DNA of 64,000 nucleotides from Ananas comosus (GCF_001540865.1 NC_033640.1:5910166-5974165), one strand, 5' to 3'. Positions 1 to 11,828 are shown, counted from the first letter of the stretch. A program made the numbers and translations. The notes: generated by a model not told the origin, from the sequence alone.

Positions 1-1393
1 TGCAGAAGAAGGCTCTGCCAAAAGGGGTCAACAACTGGGTGTGAGAACTACTGCAATAAGGAGTAGTCCTCAATGGGTACCGCTACTGACCTCAACGGCT
101 CACCCACTAAGTCTACAAAAAATATACACAAGGATAGTAAAGGAAGCTGGAAAACTCTACAGCTATATGCCACTAAACTATCGCTAACCACTATTCTGTA
201 GATATAGAAATGCACTCACTGACCCAATCTCACTAGGGACTGTGAACGCACCCATCCCGCCTGTTGAAGCTACACCAACCACCACCACGCTGGGTAGTTG
301 GTGAAGAGCAAGTCCAACCTGGACACTACGACATCAACGCAGACGCACAAAGCCAGACTCCGAAGTGGCACTCGTAGGCGCTACCCAACTAAGTATGCAA
401 GCGTATCTATACTGAGCTCAATCAGGCTCTCACAAGCTATAATCAAAGCAAATAGGCCTAACTGGTCTTACAACCAAAACTCACGTGCCCTTGGCACAGT
501 CTGATGTAAAAATAGCAATCTGAGTCCACCGTCAACCGCGACGGCACTCGACAATCTGAAACAGTCTACACACTACTGTAAAATAAGCTCGGCTTCCCAG
601 CATGAGCGTAAACTCACCCTACCCTAGTCTGGGTATCTACCGCATACAAACAGCAGCGATAGGAACAAACCACAGCTCATAAAACTAAATCTGGTAAATT
701 TCAGAAATGACAGTGTATGATCTATATGTTTTCTCCTAAGTCAATTCCAAGTCCAACATGTAAAAATTAAACTACTAGCTTAACTCTAAATTCATATTTC
801 ATTAAAAGCAATGCAAATCGGCGAATCGAGCTACTAACATGATATTACACATGAAGTTTACACGCTGACAACATCTAGGCTTAGGAGAAAATCCGACGAT
901 TTCGATAAACTTCAACCCATCTTGAAAAGCTCGTCCAATTACGGCGAGAAGTCGAAAGGAGAGAAAATCCCGCGCTCGCCCGGCCTCCAACGGCGCTACC
1001 ACAACGCACGCATGCTCGAACAGCACTCCAGATCGGTGTCGAAAAATCTCCCGAACTCGAGCCATAATCTCCCTCAAACACGATCAACACTAGGGAGAGA
1101 GGAACATAAGCAAGGTACTCTCCTTCAGGTGGATAAATATGAGGGAGAGTAGGCAGTGCAGATAACCACCAACTAAAGGACCGTAATACCCTTTACCAAC
1201 TCAACATGACAGCTGGAGTACCGGTACCCTATTTGGTTACCGGTACTCGGCCTCTCAACCCGCAAGCTCGCGCACAGGGTACTGGTGCCAGCCCGATGCC
1301 GTACCGGTACTCAGCATCAATTTAGCGCAACCCGAGAGCAGTCTGTTTGAAAATACACTGGGGTACTAGTACTCCCCTGTCTGATATCGGTAC
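1..1393 (-). mobile_element. Distal part of 3' LTR of the minus-strand gypsy element
   Basis: This continues the LTR that begins at 5232 on the minus strand; a solo LTR (1394-5045) separates the two pieces. About the first kilobase is the reverse complement of 7840-8900; for example, the stretch near 850-890 matches 7950-7985 with few changes. It carries the ACCGGTAC-type repeats (1194-1380) and a hairpin at 45-69 also found in other LTRs here. The LTR runs off the left edge of the window, so its 3' end is not visible. The short ORFs in it show no domain and I do not call them genes. Confidence 0.75.
1194..1380. repeat. Cluster of GTACCGGTAC-type short repeats inside an LTR
   Basis: Near-palindromic units of the form GGTACCGGTAC recur at irregular spacing (near 1217, 1240, 1280, 1302 and 1355). 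Similar clusters occur in the LTR at 25311-25530 and, as GGGACCGGTCCC, at 37130-37400. The position within the LTR is the same each time: upstream of a pyrimidine-rich tract. A promoter or enhancer role is plausible for an LTR U3 but is inference. Confidence 0.6.
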
Positions 1394-4300
1394 TGTAATA
1401 TACTGAACTTTGACAAATTGCGAAGTTGAAGTGATGGAATAGTAATTAGAATTATTCTACAATTTGTGAAGGACTGTTAAGAGGTTTCAGCAAGTTACTC
1501 GAGCAAGCAGGTAGCTGGAAATGGGAAAGTGCATTGTAAATGCACTATTCAAGTGTAGTAATCCGAACTTGGCTGATTATGAAGTTTGAAGAGTGGAAGG
1601 GGTAAGGGGAGCTAACCCACATCTTTTAAAGAGTGGTAGAAAGGTTTTTGACAAGTTAAAAGAGTAATCGAACCGCCAAAAGATCAAAAGTGCATTGGAA
1701 TTTGAAATTGCAGAAATTTGCATAGTGTACCGGTACAACCATCATTGTGTACCGGTACACAATGCAGCAGCTGCGTGGAATTAAGGGTTTAATGGTAATT
1801 TCACTTGGAGGCTTATCTTCTTGAGCCCCTGGTCGACCCCTGAGCTTGACCTTATCCCTCTGGAGCTGAGGATAAGGCAAGAGCTCCCTTCTCTCTTTCT
1901 CTCTCTAAGTTTTCCATTTTGAAGTGGAAAACTAGTGGATTTGAGCTTGATTCTTCTTTCTCCTTGATGCTTGCTGGTTGGGAAGCCTTGGAATTAAGTT
2001 TTGCTCGGGAAGAGAGGGATTTCAAAGAGGTTTCGGAGCCCTAGTACAGCAGGTAGTTGGGGTGTAACTTGGTAAGGGGAACAAGCTAACTTCTCACCAA
2101 TTTGGTATTAGATTATAAAGGATTTGAGATAGTTTTTTGTTTTCTTATTGTTAGCTATTTGGAGCTGTTAGAGGAGTATGGGAGGAGACTTTTGGCAAGG
2201 TTTTCTTCAGCACTAACTCAGCAGGAGCTGAGTTGAAGCATCGGAAAGGTGGACTAGTAACTTTCCTCTCTAAGTTTTATGTATAGTAGTTTCAGTAGTG
2301 GTTTGAGCTTGTGTTTGTCTTTGTGCTGACAGCTGAGTAGGGAAAACTCACAGTAGTATTGAAGGGGTATTTTGGCTGTGACATCTTAATCCTAACCCAG
2401 TCAAAGGTGAGTTAGAGTTGGATTAGGTAAAGTAGCTACTGATATCATTAGCTTGAGGTATTAGTAGTAATATTGATGGAATTTAAGGTGTATGTTGCAG
2501 CAGAATTTGCAGCAGGCTATTGGATTACTTTGGGCTGAAACTCGTGAGCTCCAGAAGAGTAAATTTGATGTGCTCCAACCTGAATTTGAGAGAAATTCAA
2601 GTTGGATTCTATTCAAGGTGAAATTCTCGCCTAAGCTAAATACATATGTGTGATTTATATGTAGAATTATGAGTTAAGCTCCTAGCTGATTTTGGAGTAG
2701 TTGTTAGGGTACTGGATGGCCTCGGATCACTTTGAAGTGAGGCTTGGTGACTCTTAAAGGCTGATTTTGAAGAACTTCAACTTGAGTTGAAGTTCAAGAG
2801 CGGATTCTAAACTAGGTATGAATTTACCTAGACTGGAGGTATATACAAGATTTCTAGTAAAAGTAAAGTTCAGCTTCTAACTGGATTAGTATATTTACTA
2901 GGATACTTGGAAGCTAGAGAACATTCTTGCTTACAAGATCGATGAGAGCCGACAACGAATTAGTAGGTCAGACCTTCCCGAAATGGGTGAATTCCCTCTA
3001 TGTCTTCTTGACATTATAAGAATGAAATGCTTGCATATTCAAATGAACATATGTGTATCTGGATGAGTTGGAGACGTACAAATTTGCACAGCATGTCGGA
3101 TAAAAGAGAATCTCTGTGTAGAGAATTATGGAATTGCTTCACAATTAGAGATTACTTGCTAGTCTAGCATGTATTACATAATATTAATGCACTTGCGTAG
3201 ACAAGTTAAGAGAGACATCATTTACTAGTGTGTTGAATTAAAGCCGAGGAAATGGTACTTAGTTGAATGCATAACTAAGTGAACAGAGTAAAATGGTTTT
3301 AACCTCCAAGTTAAATCATGCCATTCTTTGTTGTTAACAGGTTGCCTGAACCTCGAGCATAGCATGCAGAGTATATATTAGTAATGTAGAATGACTTATA
3401 CGAGGATCATGTGTGGAACATTTCATAGAATATTGTACCTACTTATGTTAAACTGTTGGTTTTCACTTCCACAGATTAGAACTTGCTTAACTTCATGTTA
3501 TATTGTTTAATCTAGTTAAGTAACTAGAAGTTGGCATTATGATATAACTTGAATGTTATTTTGTTAAATGTAATCTAGTAAGAACTAGAAATGGATATGA
3601 GGATTTATTTGCATGATCAAATAGAAATAACTGTACAGTTCCTGTTTACCTCAAGTAGTAAAGGATTATCCTGAACTATAGATTATGTGCCACGAGTCGT
3701 TGGACATAACTTTAGAAAACCACTTTCCTTATGTATAGGGAGTGGTGAGAGGACTCTATGTGAGTATGTGTGGGTATAGCCCATTATCAGGTAAAGTATA
3801 TACTGGTTTAAGTTATACTAGCTATTGGTCAAGTATGTCAACAAGTAGTTGATAGTGGCTAATGAGTTCGTACTACGGTATCGACTTTGTGTCGAGTTGA
3901 AATTCCATGTCAGAGACATGATGAAGTGGTGATACCTATACTGTGGATTACAGCTTGCATGCCATTGTGCTCTTTTGCACACGCTTGTGGTGGTCGCGCC
4001 CCCCAAGCCAGCACTCCGGAGTAGCTTAGCGACAGATTGCTCACTTATGTACGACTTCAGCGCTGAAGTGGATTGCCGTGGGTAGTGTTGACTTCCACGG
4101 GGCCATTAGGCACGGCGCGGCTATGACTTCACCCTGTGTAATTCTATTGTGAATTGGGTTATGATGAGTTACTTTAACTTTAGATGGACATAGTAGTAAG
4201 GATACTTTATGTCATTAAATAAGTATGTCTAGTAGTAAGCATACTACAGAGTTGACTTCTCTATTAATTAGTAGTATAGTGACAGTATTTGAAGGTATAC

Positions 4301-5045
4301 ACTCTTGTTAGTATAGGAGATAACTACATGATGTCCTTAGCTAATAAACATAATGATATTTTGCTTATAACATGACATGTAGTTGATTAAATTGATGACT
4401 AGCAGGACTAAAGCATTCATTCATATGAATTGATATATGTATATAAACCCTCTTAAGACATATCTGATAGAGGCATAGTATATTTAAGATTTCCTGATAG
4501 CATTCCATTTACTCTGCTCATTTACTGTTTTATACTTATGCCTCAGTTGACCTAGTGGTGTACTTCGCCACTCTCGGCGGCTTACCACTGGGAACTATTG
4601 TTTAATAGTTCTCATACCCTCTTTGTTGTTGTTTTTACAGAGCCTTCCATAGCGGGAGAGACTAGGGTTCGCGGCAAGGGGTCAGCCTTCTATAGTGGGA
4701 GAGGCTAGGGTTCGCGGCAAGGGGTTGGAGACTAGCTAGAGCCATACGGAAATACTTTCGATGGACCCGATGTCATCATTTCATTTTGTACCTATAGAAA
4801 TGATGTGTTTTGTATTCGTATTTGTTTTACAGTTCTAGTCTGATTCTTGGTATTAGTTGTTTTTGTGGATCTCCTTATAATAAACTTTAGTAGTTTTACA
4901 CTATTCGCTCTGATAGCCTTGTTAGGAATTGGAATTGGAATTGTTCATTCTTCTTGTAGACGCCTTGTGTACATTATGGTTGTTGGTGTACACGGCGGGT
5001 CTGTGCACGTTACTGTGAGCTTCCGCTGAAGTCCAGGGCATGACA
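1394..5045 (+). mobile_element. Solo LTR (3.65 kb) with 5-bp target-site duplication
   Basis: The segment starts TGTAATATACTG and ends GGGCATGACA, the TG...CA ends of an LTR. It is flanked on both sides by the same 5 bases, GGTAC (1389-1393 and 5046-5050). It interrupts the 3' LTR of the minus-strand gypsy element. There is no coding domain, primer-binding site or second LTR inside, so it is best read as a solo LTR left by recombination. It carries a stem-loop at 4592-4611 and a CACTCCGGAGT motif at 4012-4022. A second copy of the family, opening TGTAACATACCG, lies at 38394-41963. ORFs within it are short and I regard none as a gene. Confidence 0.82.
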
Positions 5046-5232
5046 GGTACTCAACAGTGAAAACCTGCACTTTGCAGATTCCAATGTTAAACTCTACTCT
5101 CGCATCGAACTGAGTCCGTTTTGCGTCTATTTCGCGCCAAAGCGACTCCGACTTGTCCCGACACTCTCCAGATGTGTCGACAAGCCTCAAATGCTGAAAT
5201 CTCACTGGCAACCAAACATCAGGGATACTACA
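5046..5232 (-). mobile_element. Proximal (5') part of the 3' LTR, minus-strand gypsy
   Basis: Read on the minus strand, the LTR opens TGTAGTATCCC directly after a purine tract. It continues to 5046, where the solo LTR begins, and resumes at 1393. The joined visible LTR is about 1.58 kb and is cut by the left window edge. Confidence 0.75.
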
Positions 5233-5244
5233 TCCTCCTCCATT
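5233..5244 (-). promoter_or_regulatory. Polypurine tract of minus-strand gypsy element
   Basis: On the minus strand this reads AATGGAGGAGGA, immediately before the TG of the LTR at 5232. It follows the GAGGACGAAATTTTTT sequence often seen after chromodomain-containing gypsy ORFs. It would prime plus-strand DNA synthesis. Confidence 0.75.
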
Positions 5245-5279
5245 ACAAAAAATTTCGTCCTCAAAACTTAATGCATAGC

Positions 5280-6640
5280 TCAAACCTGAGTCTCGAACAA
5301 GCAGGGATAGGACTCCCGCATCACTCTCTCCGGCTCCCACGTGGCCTCACGCTCTTCGTGATTGCTCCACTGCACTTTTACATACGGGATGACCCGGTTG
5401 CGCAATTCTTTCGTCTCACGAGCCAGAATTTGCATCGGTCGCTCATCATATCTCAAATCCTCACTAAGTTCCAGTGGGGTAAAGTCAATCACGTGTGAGG
5501 GGTCGAACACGTATCTCCTCAACGCTGAGACGTGAAATACATCATGAATACTCGCCAGTCGTGGGGGTAGAGTAATCCTGTATGCTACTGGTCCAACTCG
5601 CTCCAAAACCTCGAAAGGGCCTACAAAGTGTGGACTGAGCTTTCCACGTACTCCGAATCTGCGTATCCCTCAGGACGGTGAGACTTTCAAAAACACATGA
5701 TCTTCCACTTGAAACTTTAAGTCACGTTTCCTGGTATCGGTGTAGCTCCTCTGTCGACTCTAGGCTGTCAAGATATGTCGTCGTACAACCTTAACCTTTT
5801 CCTCTGCCTCTATCAGAATCTCAGGCCCCAGAGTCTTCCTCTCATCCACATCACTCCAATGCAAAGGGGATCGATACCTGCGTCCATACAATGCCTCAAA
5901 CGGAGCCATCTGAATGCTCGTTTGATAGCTGTTGTTGTACGCAAACTCAACCAGTCTAAATGTCGATGCCACCCTCCTCCAAAGTCCAGGACACATGCTC
6001 TCAATATGTCCTCCAGAGTCTGAATGGTCCGCTCTGACTGACCATCTGTCTGTGGGTGAAATGTTATGCTGAAATGTAACTGTGTACCCAAGGCCGTCTG
6101 AAGACTCCTCCAGAAATGTGAGACAAACCTCGGATCTCAATCCGATACTATCGAGGTAGGCACCCCATTCAATCGGACGATCTCATCCAAGTATAACTGA
6201 GCGAGTCTCTCCCTGGACCAGGTGATCTATACTCGTAGGAAGTGAGCACACTTAATCAGTCTGTCAACTATCACCCAAATAGCATCATAACCACCCTGTG
6301 CTCTCGGTAATCCCACGACAAAGTCCATCATGATCTGCTCTCATTTCCATTCGAGCACTGGCAGATTCTGAAGCTTGCCAGCAGGTACCTGATGCACTGC
6401 TTTCACCTGTTGGCAAGTCAGACACTGAGCCACATATTTACCAATATCCCGCTTCATTCCATTCCACCAAAAGTGTGCTTTCATGTCCTTATACAAGTCC
6501 TTATACATCTTGGTTCTACTGGGGTGAACCGTATAAGGTGAGTAATGAGTCTCTCTCAAAATCTCCCATCGGATCTCTAAATCCATAGGTACACACAGCC
6601 GGTCCCTGTACCGCAATACTCCCGAACTGTCCACTGAAAA
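5280..6640 (-). pseudogene. Ty3/gypsy integrase with C-terminal chromodomain-like region, broken
   Basis: Pieces of a gypsy integrase follow one another on the minus strand. The N-terminal zinc-binding region lies at 6341-6634, with an H-H pair, WWNGMKRDI and C-x2-C in AQCLTCQQVK. The catalytic-core end lies at 5760-6140, with [17 protein letters not shown] and [10 protein letters not shown]. The C-terminal part lies at 5280-5606, with [19 protein letters not shown] and [18 protein letters not shown]. The reading frame changes several times and stops separate the pieces, so no functional protein can be made. The order is that of Ty3/gypsy (RT, RNase H, integrase). The chromodomain-like tail suggests the chromovirus side of gypsy. 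Confidence 0.88.
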
Positions 6641-6937
6641 GGCCTTCGCCTGTCCCCTCCAACTACTCTCGAATCCTCAACAAATGAGAGTCTCCACTCT
6701 ACTTCTCCCTGATCCTATCCAACAGAGTGGGCTGCAAGACTATAGACATTAGTCTTGCAGTAGACCCAGGGGTCACTACCTCGAGCCTCAACCGCTGCAG
6801 CTCTTAAGTAACGGCCTCTACTGAGTAATCACCATGCTCAAGCTTTGCACTGACTTCATGCTCAACGCATCTACCACCACATTTGCCTTGTCGGGGTGAT
6901 ACTGAATACTAACATCATAATCCTTCAATAACTCCAA

Positions 6938-7835
6938 TCACCGGCGTTGCCTCAGGTTCAACTTCTTCTGGGTGAACAGATACTTGACACTTTTATTATC
7001 TGTAAAAACCTCGCAGTGCTCGTCATACAAGTAATGCTGCCACAACTTCAAAGCAAAAATCACTGCAGTAAGCTCCATGTCATGCGTAGGGTAATTCTTC
7101 TCGTAATCCTTCAATTGCGAAGAAGCAAAAGCAATTACTCTACCATGCTGCATCAGAACACAACCCAACCCGCTATGCAATGTATCACTGTAAACCACAT
7201 ATCCTTCCCCCATAACTAAGAGGGTAAGGATAGGAGCCGACATCAACCTCTGTCTCAACTCATCAAAGCTCCTCTGACAATTCTCACTCCAGATGAACTT
7301 GATCCCCTTCCTAGTCAATCGAGTGAGGGGTGTGGAAAGCTTCGCAAAGCCTTTCACAAACCGACGGTAATATCCTGCCAATCCAAGGAAACTCCTCACC
7401 TTGGTAACCGTCGTTGGTCAGGGCCAATCCCGAATAGCATCAATCTTCTTCGGGTTCATTACCACTCCAACTGCAGAAATCACATGGTCCAAAAAGAAAC
7501 CTCCCGCAACCAAAACTCGCACTTCTTCAACTTAGCATACAACTTCTTCTCCCTCAGAAGCTGTAACACTATCCTCAAGTGCTCCTCATGCTCAACATCA
7601 CTTCGGGAGTATATCAGAATATCATCAATAAACACAACCACAAATCTATCCAAGTATGGCTAAAATACTCTATTCAACAAATCCATAAATACGGCAGAGG
7701 CATTCGTCAATCCAAAAGGTATCACAGTGAACTCATAATGCCCGTACCGAGTCCGGAAAGCCGTCTTGGGAACATTTTCAGCCCTCACCTCTCAACTGGT
7801 GGTAACCTGACTGAAAATCGATCTTCGAAAGGACA
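6938..7835 (-). pseudogene. Ty3/gypsy reverse transcriptase and RNase H, truncated
   Basis: RNase H and the RT thumb are read at 6938-7399 ([22 protein letters not shown], then the RNase H part [19 protein letters not shown] and [10 protein letters not shown]). Upstream, the palm region lies at about 7400-7820 in shifted frames, including the segment encoding [15 protein letters not shown] residues near 7620-7650. The RT is cut off at about 7835, in the region normally reading [11 protein letters not shown], so the gag, protease and N-terminal RT of this element are missing. An inverted LTR follows directly. Frameshifts and stops show it is dead. Confidence 0.87.
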
Positions 7836-7839
7836 CAAG

Positions 7840-9190
7840 ATCCTTAGAGAGGCTTGTTGCTGGTTGTGGCTGAGCTTGGCAGGGATTCCGGCGACTCTTT
7901 GCTGCCGTGGATTTAGCGCTAGAGGTGGGTTAATGATGCTTACCGGGATTTACGGATTTCCTCCTAAGCCTATATGTTGTTAGCATGTGTTTTAGCTTTA
8001 TTCTTCGTGTTAGTAGCTCAATTCTATGATTTGCATGCTTTGAAATTTGAATTTGGAGCTTAGAATATTAGCTAAATGATACATGTTGGATTTGAAATTG
8101 ACTTAGGAGAAAACTACCGATTCTACACCGTCATATTCTGAAACTACCAGATTTAACTCTAGGAGCCATAGTTTGTTCGTATCGCCGTAGTTTGTAGGCG
8201 GTGGATACCCTGGATAGTGTAGAATGCATTTACGCTCGTGCTGAGATGTCGAGCTTATTTTTACAGCAGTGTTTAGGCTCTTCCGGACTGTCGGATGCCG
8301 TGGAGGTTGACGGTGGACCCAGATTGCTGTTTTTGCATCAGATTGTGCCGAGGGCACGTAAGTTTGGTTGTTAGACCCTATTTATTTTGCCTTTAGCCTG
8401 TGAAAGCCTGATTGAGCTCGACAGAGATACGCTTTCATATTTGGTTGGGTAGCGCCCACGAGTGCCACTCCGGAGTCGGGCTTAGTATGTTTGCATTGGT
8501 GTTATTATGTCCCTGTTGGACTTGCTCTCCACTGACGGCCTAGCTTAGAGGTAGCTGTGTAGCTTCGACAGGCGGGACGGGTGTATTCACTGTTCCTAGT
8601 GATATTGGGTCAAAGACTGCATTATTTTACAGATAGTTAGTGTTGGATCATGATAGTATAGTGGCATATAGCTGTAGATTGTTTCCAGTTCTTTACTATC
8701 ATTGTGCATATTATCTGTAGACTTAGTGGGTGAGCCGTTGAGGTCAGTAGCGGTACTCACTGAGGACTACTTCATTTTGTAGTAGTTCTCACGCCCAATT
8801 GTGGATCTTTTACAAAGCCTTTGGTTGCGGCTGCTGCAACTGCTGATACTGATAGCGGAAAGGGTGTTGCGAGTTAGAGCCCTTCCTGACGAGTCACTAA
8901 GCTAGATGAGTACCATCTATAGGTAGTTGTAGTTTTTGGGTTATTATACATACTGATATTTGTATCTCGCCGGAGCGAGTGTCTTCGTACACCTGGATGT
9001 TACCTATGTATAGTGAACCTCTATTATTTATATATGTTTTATTTCAGTAGCTCTATACTACTGGTTGTAGTGTTGTATGATTACAGGTACAGGTACAGTT
9101 TCGCTTCGTATATAAGGAAAATTTCTTTGTATACAGCGGGTCTGTTAGCATACCGGGAAAACGAGTAATTTGGGACGTGAAACAAATAAA
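7840..9190 (+). mobile_element. Plus-oriented LTR fragment, inverted relative to 1-1030
   Basis: This is the reverse complement of the LTR at the left edge. Shared landmarks are CTCCTAAGCCTA (near 7970), a CACTCCGGAGT motif (8466-8476) and a hairpin (8764-8788). It runs on to an LTR-like end (GGGACGTGAAACA, near 9187). A PBS-like TGGTATC follows at 9197-9203, where the Helitron begins. The LTR lacks its 5' part. It abuts the broken reverse transcriptase, so the junction near 7837 is a rearrangement point. The short ORFs in it carry no recognisable domain. Confidence 0.7.
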
Positions 9191-9201
9191 ACCATATGGT
9201 A

Positions 9202-10102
9202 TCTATCTATTACTATATATAAAAGTAGAACCCTTAATGAACCCTATGTGAAAAGCTGACACATGGCTTTCTATATGCTTGCCACGTGTCAAACTCAAAT
9301 ATGGATATTTGGTTACGAATTATTTGAAATTATTGGTTTAATTAATTATTTAAAATTATTGGTTGCGAAATACGCAATAATCTGTTGCGAATTATTTTTT
9401 CGTAGTGGAAATAATATGTTGCAAACTCAAATTTCGTATTGGCAGATAATTAATTATTTAAAATTATTGATTGCGAAATAAGCAATAATCTATTGCGAAT
9501 TATTTGAAATGGTTAGTTGCGAAAAAAAGGGTCAAACTCAAATTTCGTATTGGCAGATAATTAATTATTTAAAATTATTGGTTCCGAAATCAATAATCTA
9601 ACGGTCAAACTCAAATTTCGTATTGGCAGATAGCAGTCAAACTCAAATTTCGTATTAGCAGATAATTAATTATTTAAAATTATTGGTTGCAAAATAAGCA
9701 ATAATCTGTTGCGAATTATTTGAAATGGTTAGTTGCGAAAAAATGGTCAAACTCAAATTTCGTATTGGCAAATAATTAATTATTTAAAATTATTAGTTGC
9801 GAAATATGCAATAATCTGTTGCGAATTATTTGAAATGATTGGTTACGAAAAAATCGGTATAGATGACCAAAGTAAAAACGAAATGATTGGCGGTTGTTTT
9901 GAAATTATTCTTTGCGAAAGAATTTATAAGTAGTATAGATATAATTTTTACTTCGTAATTTTTTTTTCTCNATTGATAGTATATTTTTTTATTTGTTAAA
10001 AAATATAAAATTAATTAAAAATTTTTTTTGTTATCATCACATAATAATTTTTATTATTCTATATTATTATATTAGCCGTGCATCCCACGGATGAAAATCT
10101 AG
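9202..10102 (+). mobile_element. Non-autonomous Helitron
   Basis: The left end starts TC after an A (TCTATCTATTACTATATA, followed by AAAAGTAGA), a common plant Helitron start. The right end carries the hairpin CCGTG-CATCC-CACGG, then ATGAAAAT and the terminal CTAG followed by T. This matches the CTRR terminus and A/T insertion rule of Helitrons. There are no terminal inverted repeats, no target duplication and no Rep/helicase coding. Most of the interior is a tandem repeat (9287-9850). One undetermined base (n) is at 9971. The right end is firmer than the left, because TCTATC is repeated at the left end. Confidence 0.75.
9287..9850. repeat. About 110-bp tandem repeats inside the Helitron
   Basis: Units begin GTCAAACTCAAATTTCG and contain GATAATTAATTATTT, GGTTGCGAAAT and TGTTGCGAATTATTTG. 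Starts are seen near 9287, 9421, 9532, 9603, 9634 and 9745. Some units are truncated: the 9603 and 9634 copies are only about 30-70 bp. The short ORFs are by-products of the repeat. Confidence 0.8.
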
Positions 10103-10705
10103 TTAAAATACAAATACATTAAATATATAAGAGGAAATATATATACCTAAGTTTTGACGTCCAATATTAATTATCTATGGGCATCATGACAAACTAGATC
10201 AATTAATGATGGCCGTTAGTTACAACATATATACGTTTTTTTATCAAAAAGAAATCAATCATGTGAAAATATCTATGAAATGAATATCTCTCCCGATCTC
10301 CCTCTCGAAGGTACTCAACAACAATTGGGTGATCGATTTATCCCAAATATAGAATTAGATGAGATAGAGAATCTGCGTCTCATCATTAGTGGTTGAACCT
10401 GAGACTTCCTACGTATGAGCCACCCGAGCCACACAAATTTCACCAACGCAACGCCAAAATTGGTTTAAATCATCGACATCTCCTCCTAAGATCTATAAGA
10501 TCTACCACACGCGCACACACATATATATAGAGAGAGAGAGAGAGAGTAGATAGAGAAAGGGAAACTAATTGTCTCCGCCTGGTGGATAAACAAACACACG
10601 TCATACATTACATTACTACATTTATAAAATTCCATAATAAAAATCTTAAAATTTAATTTTAATTTATTAAAAATATTCTATATATATATATATAAAATAA
10701 AATAA
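10103..10705. other. AT-rich sequence with no recognised feature
   Basis: I see no gene. There is a short (GA)n at 10529-10546 and runs of TA near 10680-10694. Confidence 0.6.
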
Positions 10706-11240
10706 GGCTATTATACTATCTATAGTACCGGAGCTCCAGTATTATAGTCTTGTTTTCAATCTTAGGCAATTCAAATAAATGATCTACACCGATAAATATA
10801 ATCTAAGCTATATGAAGTTTTAGGAATAAAATTTAAATTTTTTTCAATATCGTTTACTTAGTAAATAAATCATGTCAAAATGAACTGTGAAAATTAAACA
10901 ATCTTTAAAATTTGAGGATATAGTTTTTGAATTTAAGATTAAGGATATATAGATCTTGATCCAGATAGTTTAAAATATTTTCTATTAAAATTTGTATAAA
11001 CTTAAATTCTTTTACGCCATTAAATTACAAACTTGCAAGAGTAGTCATTGAAATTTGACAAGTTTGAAATATTTTGATTATAAAGTATATTATGTCGAAA
11101 AAATATAAACATTTATTTCTAAAAATTTTAAATACCCTATATTAATTTTAATAATGAGGTTCGTTGATTTGAACACACTAAGATTGAAAACGAGACTATA
11201 GTGTAAAAGATTCGATACTATACATAGTGTAGGAGCTACC
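10706..11240. mobile_element. Foldback MITE of about 535 bp
   Basis: The left arm (GGCTATTATACTATCTATAG, then TATAGTCTTGTTTTCAATCTTAG) matches the reverse complement of the right arm (GGTAGCTCCTACACTATG, then TATAGTCTCGTTTTCAATCTTAG). The arms pair over roughly 65-75 bp with mismatches. The interior is AT-rich and non-coding. I could not settle a target-site duplication, so the superfamily is open. Confidence 0.65.
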
Positions 11241-11828
11241 CCTCTCTCTCTCTATATATATATATATATAACATATTTTATTATCGAATATAAGTTTTTA
11301 ATTTTAAAATATTGAAAATTTTGGGACAGAGAGGAGAGAGAAAATGAGGTACCTCAAATAGGCTCGGCCTCGATTCCTGCGAAAGCAGGGATCCAATAAA
11401 CGACGTGCCACGTAGGCCCTAAAATCTGCTCCAGCCAATAGGGGCTCGCCATGTCATACGATAAGCAAAAGGTTGTCGTAAAAGGCTAGGCCACCACCAG
11501 TATGGCGTAGGATCTTGCGATTAAATAATAAATAAATCCCGAATGTCGGGCTTACAAAAATACCCCTGAAGTTTAAGATATTTACCAAATTATCCTAAAT
11601 GCAAAAATCAAAATCATGTGAAAAAGAAAAAAAAAAAAAAAAAAAAAAANAAAATGTAAGATACGATTTCATTTTCAAATTTAACATACATTTGCTTTAT
11701 TTTTTTTTTTTATAGAGTTAGTTCTTTCTGATCAAAATGTAAGATACAATTTCATTTTCAAATTTAACATACATTTGCTTTATTTTTTAAAAAAAGATAC
11801 TACATAATTTGTTTATTTTCTATTTTAG
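11241..11828. repeat. AT-rich spacer with a tandem duplication
   Basis: A segment with AAAATGTAAGATACGATTTC and AACATACATTTGCTTTATTT occurs twice, at about 11652-11712 and 11735-11796, separated by a short spacer. A poly-A run with an undetermined base lies at 11628-11653. No gene is visible. Confidence 0.7.

Noticed and set aside
4945..5340. 131-aa minus ORF across the LTR junction
   Set aside because: It spans the solo LTR end, the duplication and the gypsy LTR start, so it is a chance frame without a domain.
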